Below, piece after piece: positions 44,668-53,780 of a stretch of 64,000 nt of DNA. The DNA lies in the NCBI RefSeq assembly GCF_022317005.1, contig NZ_CP081006.1, forward strand, positions 2,418,001 to 2,482,000, written 5' to 3'. Positions within the stretch are counted from its first letter, which is position 1. Each line of letters starts with the position of its first letter. The position numbers and the translations under genes are program-made. The stretch is from Mycobacterium sp. IDR2000157661. GTDB lineage: Bacteria; Actinomycetota; Actinomycetes; Mycobacteriales; Mycobacteriaceae. The notes beneath the pieces were generated by a model. That model was not told the DNA's origin, ran no database searches, and worked only from the letters and a program-made list of their open reading frames with translations.

Positions 44668-46548
44668 ATGACCATCTCAGAGGCCGAAGCCGAAGCGCAC
44701 GGCAACCCGGCGGAGACCACGTGCGGGCCCACCGACGTACCGACGGACATCGACATCGAGGCGTTGCGCGAGAAGTACCGCGTCGAACGTGAGAAGCGGT
44801 TGCGTCCCGAGGGTTCCAAGCAGTACGTCGAACTTCAGGACGACTTCGCAGGCTACTACGAGGTGGACCCGTACACGCCCGTCACCCCGCGCGACCCGAT
44901 CAACGCCGACATCGACGTCGCCGTGCTGGGCGGTGGCTTCGGCGGCCTGCTGACGGCGGCCGAGTTGAAGAAGGCGGGTGTCGAGGACGTCCGGATCATC
45001 GAGCTGGGCGGCGACTTCGGCGGGGTCTGGTACTGGAACCGGTATCCGGGCATTCAATGCGACAACGAGTCCTACTGCTACATACCGCTTCTCGAAGAGC
45101 TCGACTACATGCCGACGAAGAAGTTCGCCGACGGGCCGGAGATCTACGAGCACTGCAGGCGTATCGGCAAGTTTTTCGGACTGTACGACGGCGCCATATT
45201 CTCCACCCAGGTTCGAAATCTCAAGTGGGATGACGAGATCCAGCGCTGGCGGGTGAGCACCAACCGCGACGACGACATCCGCGCACGCTTCGTGGTGCTG
45301 GCGTCGGGACCGTTCCACCGGCCGAAGCTGCCCGGCATCCCCGGCATGCAGGACTTCACGGGCCACAGCTTCCACTCGTCGCGCTGGGACTACGAATACA
45401 CCGGCGGCGACACCACCGGCGGCATGCACAAGCTGGCCGACAAGCGCGTCGCCATCATCGGCACCGGAGCCACCAGCGTCCAGGTGGTGCCGCATCTGGC
45501 GCGCGACGCTGCGCACCTGTACGTGGTCCAGCGCACGCCGTCGTCGATCGACGTGCGCAACAACGCGCCCACCAGTCCCGACTGGGTCAAGACGCTGCAA
45601 CCCGGCTGGCAGAAGGAACGGCAGCGCAACTTCCACTCGTGGACGTTCGAGGGCATGGCGCTCGGACAGCCGGACCTGGTCTGCGACTTCTGGACCGAAC
45701 TGGGCCGCAACACCGCCGCCCGCGTGCTGGGACTCGAGGACCCGGCCTCGCTGACGCCCGAGGAGTTCATGGCGATCCGCGAGGAGGAGGACTACAAGAT
45801 CATGGAGCGACTGCGCCGGCGGGTCGCCTCCATCGTCGAGGATCCCGACACCGCCGAGGCGCTCAAGCCCTACTACCGGTTCCTGTGCAAGCGTCCGCTG
45901 TCCAACGACGACTACCTGCCGGTGTTCAACCAGCCCAATGTGACGTTGGTCGACGTCTCGGAATCCAAAGGCGTCGAGCGGATCACCGAGAAGGGCTTCG
46001 TCGTCGACGGTCACGAGTACGAGGTCGACTGCATCATCTACGCCAGCGGCTTCGAGATCACCACCGAGATCAGCCGCCGGTACTCGATCGACGCCATCGA
46101 GGGCCGCGACGGGCAGTCGCTGTACGACTACTGGCGCGACGGGTACCAGACCCTGCACGGCATGACGAGCAAGGGCTTCCCCAACCAGTTCTTCACCGGC
46201 TTCACCCAGGTCGGCATCTCGGCCAACATAGCGGCGAACTACGAACTGCAGGGTGAGCACATCGCCTACATCGTCGCCCGGGCGCTCGAGCGGGGCGCGA
46301 CCGTCGTGGAGCCGACGCAGGAGGCGCAGGACGCCTGGTGCGCGACGATCAAGGAGAACGCGATCGACAACTCGGCCTTCGACGCGTCCTGCACGCCGGG
46401 CTACTACAACAACGAAGGCGGTGGCGGCGGGGAGGGCATCCGGTCCCACCTCGGCGAACCGTACGGCCCCGGGTTCTACGCCTTCGGCGACCTGCTGAAG
46501 GTCTGGCGCGACAAGGGTGACCTCGATGGCCTGGCACTGGGAAACTGA
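44668..46548 (+). CDS. Baeyer-Villiger monooxygenase (type I)
   Basis: This 626-residue flavoprotein has an FAD fold (VAVLGGGFGGLLTAAEL), an N-terminal extension of about 80 residues, the fingerprint FTGHSFHSSRWDYE (FxGxxxHxxxW with Asp where Pro is common) and the NADP fold VAIIGTGATSVQV. The C-terminus has NQFFTGFTQVGISANIAANY. Type I enzymes insert oxygen next to a ketone, giving an ester or lactone. The ATG at 44668 has TAGGAG 12 bp upstream. The enzyme follows the Rieske gene by 14 bp. Length and extension resemble cyclopentadecanone- or steroid-type rather than the shorter cyclohexanone-type enzymes, by impression. Confidence 0.9.
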   Translation: MTISEAEAEAHGNPAETTCGPTDVPTDIDIEALREKYRVEREKRLRPEGSKQYVELQDDFAGYYEVDPYTPVTPRDPINADIDVAVLGGGFGGLLTAAELKKAGVEDVRIIELGGDFGGVWYWNRYPGIQCDNESYCYIPLLEELDYMPTKKFADGPEIYEHCRRIGKFFGLYDGAIFSTQVRNLKWDDEIQRWRVSTNRDDDIRARFVVLASGPFHRPKLPGIPGMQDFTGHSFHSSRWDYEYTGGDTTGGMHKLADKRVAIIGTGATSVQVVPHLARDAAHLYVVQRTPSSIDVRNNAPTSPDWVKTLQPGWQKERQRNFHSWTFEGMALGQPDLVCDFWTELGRNTAARVLGLEDPASLTPEEFMAIREEEDYKIMERLRRRVASIVEDPDTAEALKPYYRFLCKRPLSNDDYLPVFNQPNVTLVDVSESKGVERITEKGFVVDGHEYEVDCIIYASGFEITTEISRRYSIDAIEGRDGQSLYDYWRDGYQTLHGMTSKGFPNQFFTGFTQVGISANIAANYELQGEHIAYIVARALERGATVVEPTQEAQDAWCATIKENAIDNSAFDASCTPGYYNNEGGGGGEGIRSHLGEPYGPGFYAFGDLLKVWRDKGDLDGLALGN

Positions 46549-46563
46549 CGGCCGGAACGCCAC

Positions 46564-47484
46564 ATGCCTGACCTGAGGTTCGACGGCAGGGTCGCGGTCG
46601 TCACCGGCGGCGGCCGCGGCCTGGGGCGGTCGTATGCGCTGCTGCTGGCCGAGCGTGGGGCCAGAGTCGTGGTCAACGACGCAGGCGGGAGCCTCACCGG
46701 CGACGAGTCCGACGACGCCCCTGCCGACGACGTGGTCCGCGAAATCGACTCCGTGGGTGGCGAAGCCGTCGCCAGTACCCACTCGGTCGCCGACGCCGCC
46801 GGTGGCAAGGCGATCGTCGACACCGCGTTGGAGCACTACGGCCGAGTCGACGTCCTGATCCACAACGCCGGTATCGTGCGCCGCGCCTCGTTGAAGGAGA
46901 TGACGTACGACGACTTCGAAGCCGTCCTCGACGTCCACCTGCGCGGCGCGTTCCACCTCGTCCGCCCGGCGTTTCCACTGATGTGCGACGCTGGCTACGG
47001 CCGCATCGTGCTGACCTCCTCGATCGGCGGTCTCTACGGCAACCACGACGTCGCCAACTACGCGGTCGCCAAGGCCGGCATCATCGGACTGTCCAACGTC
47101 GCCGCGATGGAGGGCGCCGCACACGGAGTCACGAGCAACGTGATCGTTCCCGCGGCGGTCACGCGGATGGCCGCGGGCATCGACACCTCGGCGTACCCGC
47201 CGATGGGGCCCGAACTGGTGGCACCCGCCGTCGGGTGGCTATCGCACGAATCCTGCTCGCTGACAGGCGAAGTGATGATCGCACTGGCCGGCCGTATCGC
47301 GCGGGCCGTCGTCGCCGAAGCGCCGGGCGTGTACCGGCCGTCGTGGTCCATCGAGGACGTCGACGCGCACATCGCGGCGATCCGCGACATCGGTGATCCG
47401 GTAGTGTTCCCGGTGGTGCCCGACGGGCACGGCGACCACATCCGGTACAGCTTCGCGATGGCCAGGAACGGTGTCCATGCCTAG
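46564..47484 (+). CDS. SDR of the MFE-2/3-hydroxyacyl-CoA dehydrogenase type
   Basis: This 306-residue SDR has VAVVTGGGRGLGRSYALLLA, VVVNDAGGSLTGDESDDAPA, HNAGIVRRASL, catalytic Ser in VLTSSIGGLYG, Tyr-x3-Lys in NYAVAKAGIIGLS and a C-terminal extension (SWSIEDVDAHIAAIRDIGDP). The inserted ND-A-G-G segment and the extension are hallmarks of the D-3-hydroxyacyl-CoA dehydrogenase domain of peroxisomal multifunctional enzyme type 2. It would oxidise a 3-hydroxyacyl-CoA or hydroxy ester. The ATG has GGAACG-type sequence upstream. The stop overlaps the CoA transferase start by 8 bp. Confidence 0.85.
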   Translation: MPDLRFDGRVAVVTGGGRGLGRSYALLLAERGARVVVNDAGGSLTGDESDDAPADDVVREIDSVGGEAVASTHSVADAAGGKAIVDTALEHYGRVDVLIHNAGIVRRASLKEMTYDDFEAVLDVHLRGAFHLVRPAFPLMCDAGYGRIVLTSSIGGLYGNHDVANYAVAKAGIIGLSNVAAMEGAAHGVTSNVIVPAAVTRMAAGIDTSAYPPMGPELVAPAVGWLSHESCSLTGEVMIALAGRIARAVVAEAPGVYRPSWSIEDVDAHIAAIRDIGDPVVFPVVPDGHGDHIRYSFAMARNGVHA

Positions 47485-48646
47485 CGGACCGCTGGCCGGT
47501 GTCCGCGTCGTCGACCTCACCGCGATGGTGATGGGCCCGTACTGCACGCAGATCATGGCCGACATGGGCGCCGACGTCATCAAAGTCGAACCTCCGCAAG
47601 GTGATAACACCCGGTTCATCTCCGTCGGGCCGGCGCCGGGCATGAGCGGGGTGTTCGTCAACGTCAACCGCGGCAAGCGCAGCGTGGTGCTGGACCTGCA
47701 GACGGACGTGGGGCGAGCCGCGATGCGGGCACTGATCGAGCGCGCCGATGTGTTCATCCATTCGATGCGGGCCAAGGCGGTCACCAAGCTGGGTTTCGGC
47801 TACGACGAGGTCGCCGAGATCAACCCGTCGATCATCTACACGAACTGCTACGGCTACGGCCGCCGCGGACCCGAACGCGACCGCCCCGCCTACGACGACA
47901 CGATCCAGGCGGAGTGCGGAATACCCGCCGTGCAACAGCAGCTGACCGGGCAAGCCGATTACGTCGGCACGATCATGGCTGACAAGGTCGCCGGTCTGAC
48001 CGCCCTGTATGCGACCACCATGGCACTGTTCCACCGTGAGCGCACGGGCGAGGGGCAGGAGGTGGAGGTCGCGATGTTCGAGACGATGGCGTCTTTCATG
48101 TTGGTCGAGCATGCCAACGGCGCCATGTTCGACCCTCCGCTCGGCCCCGCGGTGTACCCGCGCACCGTCGCGCCGAACCGCAGGCCGTACCGCACCAGCG
48201 ACGGCTACATCGCCGTCCTGATCTACAACGACAAGCACTGGAACGCGTTCGTCGACGCCGTGCAGCCGGCCTGGCTCAGCGAGTCCGCCGAGCAGTACGC
48301 CACGCTGGAGCTACGCGCGCACAACATCGATGCGGTGTACGGGCTGCTGGCCGAGACGATGACGGAGCGCACCACCGACGAGTGGCTGGCGCTGTTCGGT
48401 GAACTCGAGATTCCGGCGGCGCCGCTGAACACTCCCGGCGCGTTGTTCGACAATCCGCATCTGAACGCGGTCGGCCTGTTCGAGACCCTCGACACCGAAC
48501 ATGGGCCGGTGCGCTTTCCCGGTGTGCCGACGTGGTTCTCACGCACGCCCGGCCGGGTCGCCGGACCCGCCCCGTCGCTCGGTGCGGACACCGACGCAGT
48601 TCTCGAGGAACTCGGGCTCAGCGCGGCCAATGCGGAGCCGGTGTGA
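47477..48646 (+). CDS. CaiB/BaiF family (class III) CoA transferase
   Basis: This 389-residue protein starts PSGPLAGVRVVDLTAMVMGP and has ADMGADVIKVEPPQGDNTR, NRGKRSVVLDL, the catalytic Asp in RPAYDDTIQAECG (about residue 140) and HRERTGEGQEVEVAMFETM. Class III transferases move CoA between carboxylic acids without ATP. Start: ATG 47477 is chosen because AGGAACG lies about 10 bp before it; the GTG at 47471 is too close. It overlaps the upstream stop by 8 bp. With three ligases nearby it gives a second route to CoA esters, probably for recycling CoA from a pathway end product. Confidence 0.87.
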   Translation: MPSGPLAGVRVVDLTAMVMGPYCTQIMADMGADVIKVEPPQGDNTRFISVGPAPGMSGVFVNVNRGKRSVVLDLQTDVGRAAMRALIERADVFIHSMRAKAVTKLGFGYDEVAEINPSIIYTNCYGYGRRGPERDRPAYDDTIQAECGIPAVQQQLTGQADYVGTIMADKVAGLTALYATTMALFHRERTGEGQEVEVAMFETMASFMLVEHANGAMFDPPLGPAVYPRTVAPNRRPYRTSDGYIAVLIYNDKHWNAFVDAVQPAWLSESAEQYATLELRAHNIDAVYGLLAETMTERTTDEWLALFGELEIPAAPLNTPGALFDNPHLNAVGLFETLDTEHGPVRFPGVPTWFSRTPGRVAGPAPSLGADTDAVLEELGLSAANAEPV

Positions 48647-48648
48647 CC

Positions 48649-49809
48649 ATGGACTTCGAGATGGGCCCCGGCGCCGACGAACTGCGTCGGCGGCTGCGGC
48701 AACTGGTGAAGGACAATGTGCCCGAACACTACCTGGGCGCGTTCACCGACGACCCGGCGGATCTGGAGACTGCGCAGCGGTTCTGCCGATTGCTTGCCGA
48801 GCGCGAGTTGCTTTGTCTGTCATGGCCTCAGGAGTTCGGTGGCGGCGGATCTTCGGTGTGGGAGCAGACCGTCGTGCGCGAAGAGATGTGGGCCCATCAC
48901 GAACCGCGCGGCGCGCAGTACATGGGTGTCAACTGGGTGGGCCCCATCATCATGCGGCACGGTAGCGAGGAGCAGCAGCGCAGGCACCTGCCGCCCATCG
49001 CCCGCGGCGAGGTGATCTGGTGCCAGGGTTTCTCGGAGCCGGAAGCCGGCTCCGACCTCGCGTCGCTGCGCACCACGGCGCGTCGTGCGCAAGACGGCTC
49101 GGCCGGTTGGCTGGTCAGCGGACAGAAGATCTGGACGAGCTACGCCACCATGGCGCAGTGGTGCGTCCTGTTGGCCAGGACGTCCCGCGGCGACAAGAAA
49201 CAGCAGGGGTTGACGATCTTCCTGGTGCCGATGGACGATCCGGCGATCCAGGTCCGACCCATCCGAGCCATGTTGGGGCCGCATCACCTCAATGAGGTGT
49301 TCCTCGACGACCTGCGGGTCACGGAGGCCGATGTGCTCGGTACGGTCGATCAGGGCTGGTCGATCGTGCAGGACGTGATGTCGTTCGAGCGGGTCGGCAT
49401 CGCCCGCTATGCACGATGTGAACGGCTGCTGGCCGCTGCGCCTGCCGTGCTCGGCGAGCGGTGGGACGACCTGCCCGCGGAGTTGCGCGGCCGCTGGATT
49501 CGGATGCTCACCCATTGCCGCCGTGCCCGGCTGATGGCGTACCGGATCGTCGAACTGCAGAGCAGCGGGCGGATCCAACCCGGCGACGCCGCCGCCTACC
49601 GCATCGCCGTCACGAAACTGGACCAGGACAGTGCCGAAGTGCTGACCGACATCGCCGCCGAGGTGGGGCACGACGACCCGAAGGCGGCGTGGTTCCTGGG
49701 CGAGGTGGAGGACCACTGGAAGTACTCGCAGGCTTCGACGGTGTCGTCGGGCAGCATCGAGATGCAGCGAATTCTGTTGTCGCGCGCCCTGTTGGCGGCC
49801 GCGCGATGA
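48649..49809 (+). CDS. Acyl-CoA dehydrogenase, large subunit of pair 1
   Basis: This 386-residue acyl-CoA dehydrogenase has the FAD-binding motifs WCQGFSEPEAGSDLASLRTT and VSGQKIWTSYA. In place of the usual catalytic Glu in Y-E-G-T it has SSGSIEMQRILLSR, so the base is missing. This is the non-catalytic large subunit of actinobacterial heteromeric enzymes, like those of cholesterol side-chain degradation. The small partner follows with ATGA overlap. The start is ATG 48649; a GTG at 48643 overlapping the upstream TGA is equally plausible. Confidence 0.83.
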   Translation: MDFEMGPGADELRRRLRQLVKDNVPEHYLGAFTDDPADLETAQRFCRLLAERELLCLSWPQEFGGGGSSVWEQTVVREEMWAHHEPRGAQYMGVNWVGPIIMRHGSEEQQRRHLPPIARGEVIWCQGFSEPEAGSDLASLRTTARRAQDGSAGWLVSGQKIWTSYATMAQWCVLLARTSRGDKKQQGLTIFLVPMDDPAIQVRPIRAMLGPHHLNEVFLDDLRVTEADVLGTVDQGWSIVQDVMSFERVGIARYARCERLLAAAPAVLGERWDDLPAELRGRWIRMLTHCRRARLMAYRIVELQSSGRIQPGDAAAYRIAVTKLDQDSAEVLTDIAAEVGHDDPKAAWFLGEVEDHWKYSQASTVSSGSIEMQRILLSRALLAAAR

Positions 49810-50732
49810 GCGGCATGGTCATCGATCTTTCCGACGACGCGAAAGAATACGGTCGCCAGGCGCTTCGGGCCTTCGAGGCCGCAGGCGGTGACGCACTGGT
49901 ACAGCAGGCGGAGACCAAGCCGGGCGATCGGGAGTCACTCGTCGGCCCGGTTCTCGACGGGCTGGGCGCGTGGGACCTCGCTCCGCGCAACGACGCCGAC
50001 GGACTGGAAGCCGCTGCGGCGTTGTGCCGCAGCGCCGGCTACTGGGCGCTGCCCTACCCGGTCGCAGAACGACTGGCGGCGCCGACCGACTTGGACAGTG
50101 ACGGCCTGCTCGTCGTCGCGGGAAGACGGCCCGCCGCTGCCGTCGGCGGCATCGAGAAGCGTTGGCACGCCGTCGCCCTCGATGGTGTCCGCGGCACCGT
50201 CACCGCCGACGGCGCCGTCGCACCGGGCTTCGTCGTCGAACTCGGGCTGTCCCGGCTCGACGGCAACGGCACCGCCGACGTCGCGCTCGGGCTGGTGCTG
50301 CCCTGCTGGACGCTGCTCGGCATGCTCGACCGGGCGATCGAGTTGACCGTCGCGCACGTCAGCCTGCGCAAGCAGTTCGGCCAGCCACTGTCGTCGTTCC
50401 AAGGGGTGCAGTTCCAGCTCACCGACGCCGAGGTCGAGCGCAGCGGTCTCGACATCCTCGCCAAGTATGCGCTGTGGAGCATCGCGACCGACCGCACCGA
50501 AGCGGTCAACGACGCACTGGCACTGCGGATGGCGGCGCTGGAGGCGGCCGAGGTGGTGTTCCGGGTGTGCCACCAACTACACGGGGCGGTCGGCTTCTGC
50601 GACGAGACCACGCTGTCGTGGCTGTCGCGCTACAGCCAGCCGCTGCGACGGCTCCCGATGGGGCTGTCGGCGACGCGCGACGAGCTGACCCGCAGGGCCG
50701 GCCGGGCCGGGCTGACGGGGTTGTACGCATGA
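49806..50732 (+). CDS. Acyl-CoA dehydrogenase, small catalytic subunit of pair 1
   Basis: This 308-residue protein is short for a full acyl-CoA dehydrogenase (about 380) and lacks most of the N-terminal helical domain. It keeps SLRKQFGQPLSSFQGVQFQL and, near the end, HGAVGFCDETTLSWL, where Glu aligns with the catalytic base used by the small subunits of heteromeric enzymes (HGGIGYTWE-type position). ATGA overlap with the upstream large subunit supports one heterotetramer. Expected reaction: alpha,beta-dehydrogenation of a bulky acyl-CoA. Confidence 0.78.
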   Translation: MSGMVIDLSDDAKEYGRQALRAFEAAGGDALVQQAETKPGDRESLVGPVLDGLGAWDLAPRNDADGLEAAAALCRSAGYWALPYPVAERLAAPTDLDSDGLLVVAGRRPAAAVGGIEKRWHAVALDGVRGTVTADGAVAPGFVVELGLSRLDGNGTADVALGLVLPCWTLLGMLDRAIELTVAHVSLRKQFGQPLSSFQGVQFQLTDAEVERSGLDILAKYALWSIATDRTEAVNDALALRMAALEAAEVVFRVCHQLHGAVGFCDETTLSWLSRYSQPLRRLPMGLSATRDELTRRAGRAGLTGLYA

Positions 50733-51649
50733 AGGTTGCGGTGATCGGCACCGGCTTCGGTAAGTTCGCCGCCGCGCCGGCCTACGAGAGCGCCGGTTTC
50801 GACGTCGACGTGGTCAGCCCGCGAGACGAGGCCGCCGTGGCGACCGCGCTGGCCGCCGACGTCGACCTGGTGTCCGTGCACTCACCGCCGTTCCTTCACC
50901 TCCAGCACGTGACCGCCGCGATCGACAACGGCCATGCTGTGCTGTGCGACAAGCCGTTCGGCCGCAACGCCGACGAGGCGGCCGCCATGCGCGCCGCGGC
51001 CGTCGCCGCCGGCGTGCCCCACTTCCTGAACTTCGAGTTCCGGTTCACCGAGTCGTGGGCGCGCCTGAAGGAACTGGCCGACTCGGGCGCGATCGGAACG
51101 CCCAGGCATCTCAGTTGGACGTTCTTCGGCAGCGGTCTGCGCGGCCGCAAGCCCGGCTGGATCAACGACGCCGAACTCGGGGGCGGCTGGATCGGTGCCT
51201 ACGGCTCACACCTGATCGACTTCACCCGTCACCTGTTCGGCAGCGAGATCGTCGACTGCGGCGGAGTCAGCCGCACCGACGTTCCCGGTGCCACCGCCGA
51301 GGACGCCTACTCCGCGTGGTTCGCGATGGCCGACGGCGCCACCGCCACCCACGATTCCGGCTTCGCGGCCGCCGTCCCCTCCGCGCCGTCGGCCACGCTC
51401 ATCGGCAGCGAGGGCACCGTCGAACTGACGGCGGACACGACGCTGGTGGTGCGCCGCCCGGGCGCGGACCCCGAGACGGCCGAGTTCGCCCCACCGCCGA
51501 GACGGTCGCCGCCCCCCGCGCTCGCGACGTTCTTCGGCCGCGTGGCCGAGGCGTTGCGCAGTGGCACCCAAATCGCGCCGTCGTTCGACGACGGGCTGGC
51601 CGTCGCCCAGGTGATGGACCGGCTGCGGACCAGGGCGGTGCGCGCATGA
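50729..51649 (+). CDS. Gfo/Idh/MocA-family oxidoreductase
   Basis: This 306-residue NAD(P)-dependent oxidoreductase has the Rossmann start KVAVIGTGFGKFAAAPAY, SVHSPPFLHLQHVTAAID, the family motif VLCDKPFGRNADEA (E-K-P variant) and GGGWIGAYGSHLIDFTRHLF with the catalytic-site His. Such enzymes act on sugars, inositols or biliverdin. Its position between two acyl-CoA dehydrogenase pairs, with ATGA overlaps at both ends (50729 and 51646), ties it firmly to the pathway, although no Gfo/Idh enzyme is standard in CoA catabolism. Role unknown. Confidence 0.82.
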   Translation: MKVAVIGTGFGKFAAAPAYESAGFDVDVVSPRDEAAVATALAADVDLVSVHSPPFLHLQHVTAAIDNGHAVLCDKPFGRNADEAAAMRAAAVAAGVPHFLNFEFRFTESWARLKELADSGAIGTPRHLSWTFFGSGLRGRKPGWINDAELGGGWIGAYGSHLIDFTRHLFGSEIVDCGGVSRTDVPGATAEDAYSAWFAMADGATATHDSGFAAAVPSAPSATLIGSEGTVELTADTTLVVRRPGADPETAEFAPPPRRSPPPALATFFGRVAEALRSGTQIAPSFDDGLAVAQVMDRLRTRAVRA

Positions 51650-52803
51650 CCGCTGAGTTTCGGCAACAGGTGCGGGACTGGTGTGCCGAACACATCCCGC
51701 GGGGTTGGCGCGCCGCGCAGACCGGAGCCACCGACGAGGAATTCGTCGCGTTCCAGAAGGCGTGGTTCGCCGAACTGCGCGACGCGGGGTACGCCGTGCC
51801 CCACTGGCCGCGAGAGTGGGGCGGCGGGCTCTCGGTGGCCGAACAGGTGGTCCTGTATCAGGAGTTGGCGGCCCACGATGCGCCGCGGTTGGTGCTGGCG
51901 TTCGTCGGCATCCACCACGCCGCCTCCACCTTGCTGGTCGCGGGCACCGACGAACAGCGTCGTAGGCATCTGCCCGCGATCCTCGACGGCGAGATCTGGG
52001 TCCAGGGCTTCTCCGAGCCGGAGGCGGGTTCCGACCTGGCGAGTCTGCGCACCACTGCCCGCCGCGACGGTGAGGTTTTCGTCGTCAACGGCCAGAAGCT
52101 GTGGGCCAGCGGCGGAAAGCACGCCGACTGGTGCCTGCTATTGGCTCGCACAGACCTGAATGCGCCCAAGCGGAAAGGCATTTCGTACTTCCTGCTCGAC
52201 ATGACCACGCCCGGAGTCGAGGTCCGGCCCATCCGCAACGCGATCGGCGACTCGCACTTCTGCGAGATCTTCCTCAACGACGTGACGATCCCCGCGGCGA
52301 ACCTGATCGGCGAGGAGAACGCCGGCTGGCAGGTCGCCCAGGCGACGTTGGGCGCCGAACGCGGAATGACGATGCTCGAACTCGCCGAACGTCTCGGCCA
52401 TGCGGGCTTCCGTCGCCTGCTGGGAAGTGCACCGATCGACGACCCCATCGTGGCCGATCGCCTCGCGCAGTTCGAGATCGAGATCACCGGCCTGCGCGGG
52501 CTCTGCCGAAAAGTGGTCGAGGAGAACGAGGCGGGGATCGCGAGCCCGGCCGACACCTCGATCGTCAAGCTGTACTACAGCGAACTGCTGCAACGGATGA
52601 CCGACTTCGGTGCCGAGGTCGGGGGACTGGTGGCGCACACGGAGTTGGCCAAGCCGATGTCGAGCGGCTGGGAGTCGGGTGCCTGGGTGCTGGACTTCAT
52701 CGGCTCCTGGGAGTGGACGATCCCCGGCGGAACCAGCGAGATCCAGCGCACGATCATCGCCGAGCGCGGCCTGGGCCTGCCGCGGGAACCGAGCAGTGTG
52801 TGA
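51646..52803 (+). CDS. Acyl-CoA dehydrogenase, large subunit of pair 2
   Basis: This 385-residue enzyme has WVQGFSEPEAGSDLASLRTT, VNGQKLWASGGKHADWC, RKGISYFLLDMTTPGVEVRP and the C-terminal TIPGGTSEIQRTIIAERGLG. At the place of the usual catalytic Glu of YEGT it carries Gly (IPGGTSE), so it lacks the base. Its pattern equals that of the pair 1 large subunit, although the two sequences differ clearly. The small subunit follows by one-base overlap. Confidence 0.85.
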   Translation: MTAEFRQQVRDWCAEHIPRGWRAAQTGATDEEFVAFQKAWFAELRDAGYAVPHWPREWGGGLSVAEQVVLYQELAAHDAPRLVLAFVGIHHAASTLLVAGTDEQRRRHLPAILDGEIWVQGFSEPEAGSDLASLRTTARRDGEVFVVNGQKLWASGGKHADWCLLLARTDLNAPKRKGISYFLLDMTTPGVEVRPIRNAIGDSHFCEIFLNDVTIPAANLIGEENAGWQVAQATLGAERGMTMLELAERLGHAGFRRLLGSAPIDDPIVADRLAQFEIEITGLRGLCRKVVEENEAGIASPADTSIVKLYYSELLQRMTDFGAEVGGLVAHTELAKPMSSGWESGAWVLDFIGSWEWTIPGGTSEIQRTIIAERGLGLPREPSSV

Positions 52804-53768
52804 TGGCTCCAGAAAACACCGAAAGCACGGAGTTCACCGAGTTCCACGCCGAACTGCGCTCCGTCGCAGGCGATCTGCTGGCGAAGGACCGCACCGCGGA
52901 CTGGTCGGTGCTGGTGGACGCCGGGTGGGTCGGCCTCGAGATCCCCGAACGGTTCGGCGGTGCGGGCGCCTCGTTCGCCGAGACCGCGGTGGTCTGCGAA
53001 GAGATCGGCCGGGCCGCCGGCGTCACCAGCTTCTTGGGCAGCGCGGTGCTCGCTGTCGGCACGTTGAACGCGCTGCAGCCCAACGCGACCCGTGACCGGC
53101 TACTGGCAGAGGTGGCAAGCGGCGCCACCCGCCTGGCCGTCGCGCTCGAGCCCTCCGAGTTCGTGCCCGACGCCGACGGCGCCGACCATATTCTGCTGGT
53201 GCGCGGCGACGGGGTCGGTCTGGCGTCGCCAACCGTCACGCCGCAGCCGGTGGTCGACGAGACCCGCCACCTGGCCGCGGTATCGGACGTCGAACCGGCC
53301 GAGGTGCTGCCGTTCACCGACAGCCTTGCCGCGCAGCGACTCCGGGACCGCGCCGCCGTGGCGATCGCCTGCGACAGCCTCGGCATCAGCGAAGCGATGC
53401 TGTCGGCCACCGTGGGCCATGCGAAGGTGCGGCACCAGTTCGGCAGGCCGATCGGCTCGTTCCAGGCCGTCAAACACGCGTGCGCGGACATGGCCGTCGG
53501 GATCGCGGTCTCCCGTCAACTCGTGACGACCGCGGCGCAGGCCGTCTCGCAGGACCGGCCCGACGCCGGAACGGCCGCCGCCATGGCCAAGTCGCATACC
53601 TGCGCCGCCGCCGTCGACATCGCGGGCAAGGCCATGCAGTTGCACGGCGGCATCGGCTACACGTGGGAGAGCGGCATCCACGTCTACCTCAAGCGCGCAG
53701 TCCTCAACCGTTCGCTGTTCGGATCGCCGGCAGCCCACCGCAGACGACTCGCCGAGCGTTACCACTAG
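52803..53768 (+). CDS. Acyl-CoA dehydrogenase, small catalytic subunit of pair 2
   Basis: This 321-residue protein keeps VGHAKVRHQFGRPIGSFQAV and, near the end, LHGGIGYTWESGIHVYLKRA, with Glu at the position of the catalytic base of heteromeric enzymes such as ChsE1-ChsE2. Its ATG shares its A with the upstream TGA (TGATG). It ends 12 bp before the next gene, which has its own strong ribosome binding site, so the tightly coupled block ends here. Confidence 0.83.
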   Translation: MAPENTESTEFTEFHAELRSVAGDLLAKDRTADWSVLVDAGWVGLEIPERFGGAGASFAETAVVCEEIGRAAGVTSFLGSAVLAVGTLNALQPNATRDRLLAEVASGATRLAVALEPSEFVPDADGADHILLVRGDGVGLASPTVTPQPVVDETRHLAAVSDVEPAEVLPFTDSLAAQRLRDRAAVAIACDSLGISEAMLSATVGHAKVRHQFGRPIGSFQAVKHACADMAVGIAVSRQLVTTAAQAVSQDRPDAGTAAAMAKSHTCAAAVDIAGKAMQLHGGIGYTWESGIHVYLKRAVLNRSLFGSPAAHRRRLAERYH

Positions 53769-53780
53769 AAGGAGTTCCAC

